Assembly: GCA_021793595.1 (NCBI GenBank)
Contig: JAJYSL010000265.1
Location: 932 to 6,109, forward strand
Origin: Acidobacteriota bacterium
GTDB taxonomy: Bacteria > Acidobacteriota > Terriglobia > Terriglobales > Acidobacteriaceae
Length of the DNA: 5,178 nucleotides
Reading direction: 5' to 3'
Part shown: positions 1 to 5,178 of the stretch, in pieces
How positions within the stretch are numbered: position 1 is the first letter of the stretch
How the letters are laid out: each line of letters opens with the position of its first letter
Position numbers and translations under genes: made by a program
Notes under the pieces: generated by a model
The model's input: the letters and a program-made list of their open reading frames with translations, nothing else
Database searches by the model: none
Told to the model about the DNA's origin: nothing

Positions 1-150
1 GAGCGGGGCCTGAAGATTCCATCCGTCATGATGGGGTTCGGACTGCCCGACGACAATCTGCACGCTCCCAACGAGAAATTCTGTATTGCCAATTTCCATC
101 GCGGGATCGAGTCTTTGATCCTGTTTTTCGAGAAGCTGGGAGCCGCCTAG
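1..150 (+). CDS. M20-family metallopeptidase (dipeptidase), C-terminal fragment
   Basis: Only the last 49 codons are present; the gene begins before the window. The fragment contains GFGLPDDNLHAPNEKF at fragment residues 13-28, a conserved C-terminal block of M20 dipeptidases of the carnosinase/PepV/ArgE type. In that family the histidine of the H-[AS]-x-N-E-K block (fragment His21, bases 61-63) is a ligand of the dinuclear zinc site. The tail after it (NFHRGIESLILFFEKLG) matches the final helix, where a short R-G-I segment is usual. The likely role is cytoplasmic hydrolysis of dipeptides or similar N-acyl amino acids; the exact substrate cannot be told from the tail. It ends in TAG 34 bases before mobA, so the two could share a transcript. 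Frame and family are clear; the specific activity is inference. Confidence 0.85.
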   Translation, partial: ERGLKIPSVMMGFGLPDDNLHAPNEKFCIANFHRGIESLILFFEKLGAA

Positions 151-184
151 TGGAACCGGTCTCGGATCCAGTGGGAGCCGTGGA

Positions 185-925
185 ATGGCGAATCCGATAA
201 CGCGCGACAATCTCTCAGGTTTTGTGCTGGCGGGTGGCCACAGCAAGCGGTTGGGACAGGACAAGACCTTGCTGCCCTGGATGCGCGCAGACTGCGGGAA
301 AGGATACCCCAGCACGCTGTTGAACCATGCGATCGCCCGACTGGCGAAGGTCTGCGGAACAGTCTCGATCTGCACGGATCGGGATGACCTGCCTGGTTCC
401 AATTCCCGGATTCGCGACGCGTTGCCAGATAGTGGACCTCTCGGTGGAATTGTGGCCGCGCTGGAGCAATCCCAGACTGAGTGGAACATGTTTCTCGCCG
501 TGGATCTGCCACTGCTGCCGGTGGAGGTTCTTGAGGCACTGGCGGGCTGCGTTCCGCATGGAAGGCTGGATGCGGATACAGCCCATTCTTCGTCGCAGGA
601 AAAGATCGCTTGCGTGCTTCCGAAGGCTGCCGGTCTGCCGCAACCCCTGTGCGGTTTGTACCATCGCGCGCTGGCGCCGGGGCTGCGTCGGGAGTTGCTG
701 GGAGGAAATCGAAGGGTCATCGCTGCGTTGCACGAGGCTGCTTGCGATTCAGCGACAATGGCGGAATTCCAGCCTAGAGTGCACGCTTGGCGTATCCAGG
801 AGTGGGACGTCGTCGATTTGGCATCCAGGGTGAAGATCCCTTCCTTGCTCCAGCCTGAAGAATGGTTGCTAAACGTGAATGTGCCGGAGGATTGGCGACG
901 GGCGCAGGAACTAATGTTCCCGTAA
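185..925 (+). CDS. mobA: Molybdenum cofactor guanylyltransferase MobA
   Basis: Predicted to transfer GMP from GTP to molybdopterin-Mo, giving the MGD cofactor used by DMSO-reductase-type molybdoenzymes in the cytoplasm. The N-terminus carries the nucleotidyltransferase loop LAGGHSKRLGQDK (residues 15-27) with Lys27 in the expected place. DSGPLGGI follows at 82-89, then the metal-binding region AVDLPLLP at 105-112 with Asp107, PLCGLYH at 154-160, and the C-terminal NVNVPEDW at 230-237, which resembles the N-x-N-T-P-E-D motif of MobA. At 246 residues it is about 50 longer than E. coli MobA (194). The extra length seems to lie around residues 33-44, 127-140 and 197-225. ATG at 185 is supported by GGGAG at 173-177, seven bases upstream. 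A MobA-like cytidylyl- or guanylyltransferase of related cofactor pathways (MocA type) is the main alternative. No other molybdopterin gene lies in the window. Confidence 0.88.
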   Translation: MANPITRDNLSGFVLAGGHSKRLGQDKTLLPWMRADCGKGYPSTLLNHAIARLAKVCGTVSICTDRDDLPGSNSRIRDALPDSGPLGGIVAALEQSQTEWNMFLAVDLPLLPVEVLEALAGCVPHGRLDADTAHSSSQEKIACVLPKAAGLPQPLCGLYHRALAPGLRRELLGGNRRVIAALHEAACDSATMAEFQPRVHAWRIQEWDVVDLASRVKIPSLLQPEEWLLNVNVPEDWRRAQELMFP

Positions 926-970
926 TTTCTCCGGATCGATAATTCAAAGCTATTCCGCTTCAACTTCGGC

Positions 971-983
971 TATCTTCAAAGGA
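971..983 (+). promoter_or_regulatory. Possible -10 element / atypical start context of the ABC ATPase
   Basis: TATCTT at 971-976 fits the TAnnnT pattern of a sigma-70 -10 element and ends seven bases before the ATG at 984, the spacing expected of a leaderless mRNA. The purine run AAAGGA (978-983) has zero spacing to the ATG, so it cannot serve this start in the usual way. No good -35 hexamer is visible. The alternative is co-transcription from mobA with a poor ribosome site. Confidence 0.2.
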
Positions 984-1772
984 ATGGGAGACAATGCGAA
1001 CCCGTCCGTGCAGCCCTTCATTGCCTTCGAACATGTCTGCAAGAGATTTGGCGACAATGTGGTGCTCGACGATGTCAGTTTTTTTGTGCTTCCGGGAGAA
1101 ACACTGTGCATTATCGGGCGCAGTGGTGTGGGCAAATCTGTGTCGCTGGAAATCATTATGGGATTTCTGAAGCCGGATTCCGGCCGCATTGTGGTGAAGG
1201 GAGAGGATGTGACCGGCTTTACAGAAGCCCAGATGGAGCCGGTGCGACGCAGGGTGACCATGGTCTTCCAGAGCGGGGCATTGTTTGATTCCTTGAGCGT
1301 ATTCGAGAACGTTGCTTTTCCCCTGCGACAGCGCGGCGAGCTAAGCGAAGACCAGATCGATCAAATTGTGAACGGTCTGTTGGGGATGGTGGGTGTCAGT
1401 GAAATGGCCTACGGTCTGCCGTCGGACCTTTCCACGGGGATGAGGCGAGCGGTCGCCATTGGGCGGGCTTTGGCGGCTCAGCCGGAGGCCATTCTGTATG
1501 ATGAGCCTACTACGATGGTGGACCCTTTGATGGCACACCTGATGGGGAATTTGATCCAAAAAGTTAAATTTCAGTTGCATTTAACCAGCATTGTGGTGAC
1601 CCATGATATGCAGTTTGCCGAAAAGCTGGCAGATCGGGTCCTGTTTCTGCATGAAGGCAAGGCACATTTTTTTGGGTCGGTGGAGGAGCTTCGCCAAACC
1701 TCCGACCCAGTACTACAGGAATTTCTGCGGATGGATCGGCGTACACTTCCCAATCCAGCTCTTTGGAGATAG
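984..1772 (+). CDS. MlaF-like ABC transporter ATP-binding protein (MCE/phospholipid transport type)
   Basis: A 262-residue single ABC ATPase domain that would power a membrane permease on the cytoplasmic face. Visible motifs: Walker A GRSGVGKS (45-52), Q-loop Gln96, signature LSTGM (149-153), Walker B ILYDE (170-174), D-loop around PTTMVDP (175-181) and H-loop His207. The segment VFQSGALFDSLSVFENVAFPLR, split here as VFQSGALFDSL (94-104) and SVFENVAFPLR (105-115), is characteristic of MlaF/Ttg2A ATPases, which work with an MlaE permease and an MlaD (MCE) lipid-binding protein in lipid traffic between the membranes. The signature has Thr where LSGGM is usual, and the D-loop has Met-Val where Gly-Leu is usual; catalytic Glu174 and His207 are kept. 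No permease or MCE gene is in the window. The start is the only ATG/GTG/TTG upstream of the domain after the in-frame stop at 912; AAAGGA at 978-983 touches the ATG and is too close to act as a normal ribosome site. Confidence 0.88.
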   Translation: MGDNANPSVQPFIAFEHVCKRFGDNVVLDDVSFFVLPGETLCIIGRSGVGKSVSLEIIMGFLKPDSGRIVVKGEDVTGFTEAQMEPVRRRVTMVFQSGALFDSLSVFENVAFPLRQRGELSEDQIDQIVNGLLGMVGVSEMAYGLPSDLSTGMRRAVAIGRALAAQPEAILYDEPTTMVDPLMAHLMGNLIQKVKFQLHLTSIVVTHDMQFAEKLADRVLFLHEGKAHFFGSVEELRQTSDPVLQEFLRMDRRTLPNPALWR

Positions 1773-1971
1773 AGGAAGTCTGTCCTGGAGGCGACCCAGC
1801 CGGGCTGTTTTCCACAGGTTTCTCTCAGGGATACTTCTATCGATTGGGGGCTTTATTTTCATTGCAATCTGAATCCTGAGCATCTACCATCATGAAAATG
1901 CTGGTTGAGAAATTACTCGATTACGGGTGTCGGCTGGCGTGCATCTAATCCAAAAGTCGCGATGTGTTGCG

Positions 1972-1992
1972 GATCCTAGAAATCGATCCTAG
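1972..1992. repeat. Short direct repeat GATCCTAG
   Basis: Two exact copies of GATCCTAG (1972-1979 and 1985-1992) are separated by AAATC, a period of 13 bases. The period is slightly over one helical turn, so a tandem protein-binding site is possible, but two 8-base copies can also arise by chance. No third copy was noticed nearby. Confidence 0.35.
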
Positions 1993-2069
1993 CCAGATCT
2001 TTCCGGCGAGGCTCGTAAGGGATGCAGTTCGAAATTGTACTACTTTCATCCTGCTGTTATTCAGGCAAG

Positions 2070-2088
2070 CGGCCACTCAAGATGGCCG
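2070..2088 (+). other. Hairpin in the leader upstream of the sugar transferase
   Basis: CGGCCA (2070-2075) and TGGCCG (2083-2088) form a perfect six-base-pair GC-rich stem with a seven-base loop; a G-U pair could extend it by one. A T-rich run (2099-2109, TTTTGTTTTT with neighbours) starts about ten bases after the stem, too far for a standard intrinsic terminator. It could be a weak terminator, an mRNA leader structure or an operator-like dyad about 88 bases before the start codon. Confidence 0.35.
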
Positions 2089-2175
2089 TGACCTGTCGAT
2101 TTTGTTTTTGAGACTCTCTTGAAAAACCTTCTGCCGGTTGTGGCGACTCACTAACGCAAGTAGAGAAGACACAGA

Positions 2176-3717
2176 ATGGCTTCCCCTGATCTGAGTCATT
2201 GGTTTCCGGTTCGAAGTTCGGATAATTTTGTCGAGTTGCACCCCCGGGTGGGGGGCATCGGTACTGCTGGCCGGAACCCGTCTCGCACAGTAATGTTGCT
2301 GTGGATGGCAGTCGACATTCTTACTGTAGCTTTGGCAGCCAGCGTGGCCACCCATTTGCGCGAAGCGAACGAGCTGTCCTACTTTGGCAGTCGTGCTCCC
2401 TTGGCGGCAAATCCTTCATCCTTCCTGCTCTATCTTATAGGCTTCTCGCTGATTTTAATTCTGGTGAGCCGTGCACACGGACTCTACGGCCCTCTACAGG
2501 CATTCAGCGGACTCCGTGAGCAAAGACTGACGGTGCAGACCTGCTTCACGGCCAGTCTGATCTTGGCAGGAGCCTTGTATTTTGGACGGGCCACGGCCAT
2601 TTCCCGGGCAGTTGTTATCGCCACGTTAATCGGGACTACGCTCTTCCTTTGTCTCCGTCGCGCAATATGGCGCCTGACACTCTACAAACGCTATGAACAG
2701 GGTCTCGATACACGGAATGTTTTGGTAGTTGGGACAGGTTCGTTGGGGCTCGCAATTCGGAGCCATTTGCAGCGAATCCGCCATCTTGGCTTCACATTTA
2801 AGGGATTCGTCCGCACCGGGCTGGAAGGCAGCGATCTTGGGAATTTATATCCAAATCCCGTGGAGGCAGAAGAACCCTTGGAGATCCTGGGAGATCTGCA
2901 GGATTTGGGCGACCTGATCCGACGCAACTTTATCGATGAGCTGTTTGTGACGGGTCCCTGCGAGCGCGGCGTGGTGAAGCGGTTGATTGCGCAGGCGAGT
3001 GTATGGGGAGTGGATGTGCGAGTCATTCCAGATCTCTATGACGGTCTGGCATGGAGCGCGCCCATCGAGTATGTGGGACAATTTCCCACCATGCCGCTTC
3101 ATCGCCATCACATCCCAGTGGTGGGCCAACTTCTGAAACGGGGCCTAGATGTCGTGGTATCGATCTGCGCTTTGGTTGCGCTCAGTCCATTGATATTGTT
3201 GATAATAGTGGCGATCCGCCTGGACTCCGAGGGACCGATCTTTTATGGGGCCGAGCGCATTGGCAGAAAAGGTCGCAGATTTCGTTGCTGGAAATTCCGC
3301 ACCATGGTTGCGAATGCGGATTCCTTGCGAGAACAGTTTAGCCACAAGAATGAGCGTGACGGAGTGCTATTCAAGATGTCCGAGGATCCGCGGATTACCC
3401 GCCTCGGTCGCATCCTGCGCAAATATTCTCTGGATGAGCTTCCGCAGTTTGTAAATGTCCTGGCGGGTCATATGAGCGTGGTGGGTCCGCGCCCGCCGTT
3501 GGCTGGAGAAGTGCGCCTGTACGAGTTGCGGCATTTGCGCCGTCTGGAAGTCTTGCCTGGGATTACAGGACTCTGGCAGGTGCAGGCACGACAAGATCCC
3601 TCCTTCGATCAATATATTTCCCTCGATACCGCCTATATCGACAATTGGAGTCTGTGGCTCGATCTCAAGATCTTGACTCGCACAGTGGGCGTCGTTCTTA
3701 GCGGCACCGGTACTTAG
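2176..3717 (+). CDS. Polyprenyl-phosphate sugar-1-phosphate transferase (WbaP/WcaJ-type)
   Basis: An inner-membrane enzyme that moves a sugar-1-phosphate from a nucleotide sugar to undecaprenyl phosphate, the first step of exopolysaccharide, capsule or O-antigen assembly. Of 513 residues, about 39-59, 83-98, 119-137 and 141-160 are hydrophobic segments (four N-terminal membrane helices). A Rossmann-like cytoplasmic domain follows, with VLVVGTGSLG at 182-191. The catalytic domain starts at about 319: a membrane re-entrant helix 324-347 with the Ser337-Pro338 break known from PglC, the KFRTM motif at 373-377, DGVLFK at 395-400, SLDELPQ at 418-424 with the catalytic Asp420-Glu421 dyad, and VVGPRPP at 435-441, then PGITGLWQV at 461-469. 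Full length and intact. The sugar (glucose, galactose or an N-acetylhexosamine) cannot be read from the sequence. ATG at 2176 has only a weak ribosome site (AGAGAAG, 2162-2168); the first 38 residues are polar, and a start at Met40 (2293) would clip the first helix. No glycosyltransferases, flippase or polymerase are adjacent. Confidence 0.93.
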   Translation: MASPDLSHWFPVRSSDNFVELHPRVGGIGTAGRNPSRTVMLLWMAVDILTVALAASVATHLREANELSYFGSRAPLAANPSSFLLYLIGFSLILILVSRAHGLYGPLQAFSGLREQRLTVQTCFTASLILAGALYFGRATAISRAVVIATLIGTTLFLCLRRAIWRLTLYKRYEQGLDTRNVLVVGTGSLGLAIRSHLQRIRHLGFTFKGFVRTGLEGSDLGNLYPNPVEAEEPLEILGDLQDLGDLIRRNFIDELFVTGPCERGVVKRLIAQASVWGVDVRVIPDLYDGLAWSAPIEYVGQFPTMPLHRHHIPVVGQLLKRGLDVVVSICALVALSPLILLIIVAIRLDSEGPIFYGAERIGRKGRRFRCWKFRTMVANADSLREQFSHKNERDGVLFKMSEDPRITRLGRILRKYSLDELPQFVNVLAGHMSVVGPRPPLAGEVRLYELRHLRRLEVLPGITGLWQVQARQDPSFDQYISLDTAYIDNWSLWLDLKILTRTVGVVLSGTGT

Positions 3718-3733
3718 CTGCCTCCGCAGGCAG
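3718..3733 (+). terminator. Possible terminator hairpin after the sugar transferase
   Basis: CTGCCT (3718-3723), loop CCGC, and AGGCAG (3728-3733) form a perfect six-pair stem that begins at the base after the TAG stop. No U-run follows at once; a C-run and then a T-rich stretch (TTATTTCGATTTTT, 3749-3762) lie 15-29 bases further on. It is placed correctly for a transcription end or mRNA 3' stabilising stem, but it is not a textbook intrinsic terminator. Confidence 0.35.
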
Positions 3734-3801
3734 AATGGGCGGCCCCCCTTATTTCGATTTTTCCGTGTGAGTTCCAGACCGCAATTTCCACCAGTTCTCA
3801 A

Positions 3802-3830
3802 GTTTGTTTCCGCCATCCCTTGGTTACACT
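3802..3830 (+). promoter_or_regulatory. Candidate nadE promoter (leaderless)
   Basis: TACACT at 3825-3830 matches the TAnnnT core of a -10 element and ends six bases before the GTG start at 3837, so transcription would begin at or next to the start codon. A poor -35 candidate, GTTTGT at 3802-3807, lies 17 bases upstream of it. No Shine-Dalgarno sequence is visible between 3820 and 3836 (only CTAAAGCA), which fits a leaderless transcript. The -10 is reasonable; the -35 is weak. Confidence 0.4.
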
Positions 3831-3836
3831 AAAGCA

Positions 3837-5178
3837 GTGAAGCTAGCCCTCGCGCAGATCAACCCAACCATCGGGGATTTCCTTGGGAATGTCCGCAAAA
3901 TTGTCGAGTTGAGCTTGGCCAGTTATCGGCAAGGTGCAGACTTGGTGATGTTTCCAGAGATGGCTGTATGCGGTTATCCCCCGGCAGATCTGCTGGAAAA
4001 ACCCTCCTTTGTGGTTCGTGCCCAAGAGTCGCTCGCAGAGATTGCCGCAGAGGTCACCAGGGATCATTCCATTGCTATCCTGTGTGGATGTCCAACCCCA
4101 GCGCAGGCAAGTTCCGGCAAGCGGGTGATGAATTCCGCAGTGATGTTGCGCAAAGGGAGTGTGGAATTCATTCAGTCCAAAATGCTGTTGCCGTATTACG
4201 ACGTTTTCGACGAGCAGAGATACTTTGCGCCCGCGACCAGCCAAGTGCTGTATGAACTGGCCGGCGAGCGCATCGCCATCACGATTTGCGAAGACGCATG
4301 GAACGACAAAAACTTTTGGCGGCAGCGTTTGTACCCGGTCGATCCGGTCGAGAATCTGATGCACCAGGGTGCAAATCTCATCGTGAATCTCTCGGCTTCG
4401 CCCTACTATTGGGGCAAGCGAGCGATACGTCGCGATATGCTGGCGGCTATCGCGCGACGTCATCGAGTGCCGGTTGCCATGGTGAACCAGGTGGGCGGTA
4501 ACGACAGCCTGGTTTTCGATGGCAGCAGTTTGGTTTTGGATGCCGAGGGAAAGTGCCTCGCCCAGGCGCTCTCCTTTCAGGAAGATCTTTTGATCGTCGA
4601 CCTGCGAGCACGGTCTGCATGTGCCCAACCGCCAGAATCGGAAGAGAACGAGGACGCTGCTGTATATAAGGCACTGGTTTTGGGGACGCGAGACTATGTG
4701 CGCAAATGCGGGTTCTCCAATGCCATTGTTGGCCTCAGCGGAGGCGTGGATTCTGCCTTGGTGGCTGCAATAGCGACTGAGGCGCTGGGCGCAGGCCATG
4801 TTCTAGGTGTTGGCATGCCGAGCGAGTATTCCTCTCCAGGATCGATTGAGGATGCACGGCAACTGGCGCAGAATCTTGGGATTCGATGGGAATTGATTTC
4901 CATCCGCGAAATCTTCGGAGCCCAATTGAAGGCGCTGCGGCCGACATTCGACAATCTGCCACCAGACATTACGGAAGAGAATCTTCAGTCGCGCATTCGA
5001 GGCACTCTGCTGATGGCATTGTCCAACAAGCTGGGCTCCCTGGTGCTCACGACGGGCAATAAATCGGAGATGTCGACCGGATACTGTACTCTGTACGGAG
5101 ACATGGTGGGAGCCCTGGCAGTTATTGGAGACGTGTATAAAACCGGTGTCTATCGTCTGGCACGTTACGCCAATCGGA
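3837..5178 (+). CDS. nadE: Glutamine-dependent NAD+ synthetase, 3'-truncated by window end
   Basis: Makes NAD+ from deamido-NAD+, ATP and glutamine, the last step of NAD synthesis in the cytoplasm. 447 codons are visible without a stop; two-domain enzymes of this short class are usually about 540-580 residues, so roughly 100 are missing. The N-terminal nitrilase-type amidase domain (1 to about 250) has its full triad: Glu41 in MFPE, Lys115 in KMLLPYYDVFDEQRYF, and Cys151 in ITICEDAW. A variable acidic linker (about 262-275) leads to the synthetase domain: the PPi-loop GLSGGVDS at 299-306, NLQSRIRG at 382-389, TTGNKSE at 405-411 and GDMVGALAVIGDVYKT from 421 to 436. The N-terminus MKLALAQINPTIGD is the family's normal start, which fixes GTG at 3837 as the initiator; no closer ATG is possible without losing the first strand. 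It lies 119 bases after the sugar transferase and probably has its own promoter. Both active sites are intact so far as visible. Confidence 0.95.
   Translation, partial: MKLALAQINPTIGDFLGNVRKIVELSLASYRQGADLVMFPEMAVCGYPPADLLEKPSFVVRAQESLAEIAAEVTRDHSIAILCGCPTPAQASSGKRVMNSAVMLRKGSVEFIQSKMLLPYYDVFDEQRYFAPATSQVLYELAGERIAITICEDAWNDKNFWRQRLYPVDPVENLMHQGANLIVNLSASPYYWGKRAIRRDMLAAIARRHRVPVAMVNQVGGNDSLVFDGSSLVLDAEGKCLAQALSFQEDLLIVDLRARSACAQPPESEENEDAAVYKALVLGTRDYVRKCGFSNAIVGLSGGVDSALVAAIATEALGAGHVLGVGMPSEYSSPGSIEDARQLAQNLGIRWELISIREIFGAQLKALRPTFDNLPPDITEENLQSRIRGTLLMALSNKLGSLVLTTGNKSEMSTGYCTLYGDMVGALAVIGDVYKTGVYRLARYANR

Larger units (their letters stand above)
1773..2175. other. 403-base intergenic region without a confident gene
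   Basis: No reading frame here resembles a known protein. It holds a weak hairpin just after the ATPase gene (CAGC-cgg-GCTG, 1797-1807, followed by TTTT), an 18-codon frame at 1892-1948 without a good ribosome site, an 8-base direct repeat GATCCTAG at 1972-1979 and 1985-1992, a hairpin at 2070-2088, and a T-rich run near 2099-2109. The long leader suggests that the sugar transferase is transcribed separately from the genes upstream, but no convincing -35/-10 pair was found. Candidate pieces are TTGTAC at 2035-2040 with TTATTC at 2057-2062, and TTGAAA at 2119-2124 without a matching -10. Confidence 0.6.

Noticed and set aside
215..733. 172-residue minus-strand frame, and a 168-residue + strand frame at 327-833
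   Set aside because: Both overlap mobA, which has clear family motifs along its length; the alternative products are rich in Arg, Cys and Trp and look like shadows.
1797..1811. Hairpin CAGC-cgg-GCTG plus TTTT after the ATPase gene
   Set aside because: A four-pair stem with a three-base loop and only four Ts is too weak to call a terminator.
1603..1872. + strand frame that overlaps the ATPase end and runs 100 bases past it with a hydrophobic tail (FLSGILLSIGGFIFIAI)
   Set aside because: It was considered as a frameshifted permease start or a small membrane protein. Most of it is the ATPase read in another frame, there is no start signal near the hydrophobic part, and the tail stops after 17 residues.
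1892..1948. 18-codon frame beginning MKMLVEKLLDYG
   Set aside because: No ribosome site is visible upstream and the length is within chance expectation; conservation data would be needed to support it.
3367..3816. 149-residue minus-strand frame across the end of the sugar transferase and the gap before nadE
   Set aside because: Mostly antisense to the conserved catalytic domain; no recognisable motif and no ribosome site.
3843..4799. 318-residue open reading frame on the minus strand
   Set aside because: It lies wholly opposite nadE, whose + strand frame carries both full active-site motif sets. The minus-strand product shows no recognisable domain and is a by-product of nadE codon use.
1..5178. 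tRNA, rRNA, CRISPR array, insertion sequence or phage genes
   Set aside because: No tRNA-like arms, regularly spaced repeats, transposase motifs or terminal inverted repeats were seen on either strand.

Overview
The window reads as ordinary chromosomal bacterial DNA of moderate GC content with every supported gene on the + strand. Protein style suggests an Acidobacteriota (Terriglobia-like) genome: an M20 dipeptidase tail, an extended MobA, an MlaF-like ATPase with an LSTGM signature, a WbaP/WcaJ-type sugar transferase and a glutamine-dependent NAD+ synthetase. This assignment is recalled family resemblance, not a search result, and is moderate at best. No mobile element, tRNA, rRNA, CRISPR array or phage gene was seen.

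Layout: (1) 1-150 is the C-terminal 49 residues of an M20-family dipeptidase. (2) 185-925 is mobA, 34 bases downstream, with a good Shine-Dalgarno. (3) 984-1772 is the ATPase of an MCE/Mla-type lipid ABC transporter, 58 bases downstream. These three may be co-transcribed. (4) 1773-2175 is a 403-base gene-free stretch with a short hairpin and a small direct repeat but no confident gene. (5) 2176-3717 is a membrane phosphoglycosyl transferase that starts glycan assembly on the polyprenyl-phosphate carrier. (6) 3718-3836 is a short intergenic stretch with a possible terminator hairpin and a possible promoter. (7) 3837-5178 is nadE, cut by the window end, with a GTG start that appears leaderless.

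The genes do not form one obvious pathway: cofactor maturation (mobA), lipid transport ATPase, glycan initiation and NAD synthesis sit side by side as housekeeping genes. The points most worth a second look are the ATPase without its permease or MCE partners and with altered signature and D-loop residues, the sugar transferase without neighbouring glycan genes, and the possible leaderless starts of two genes. I did not find convincing evidence of a new system here.
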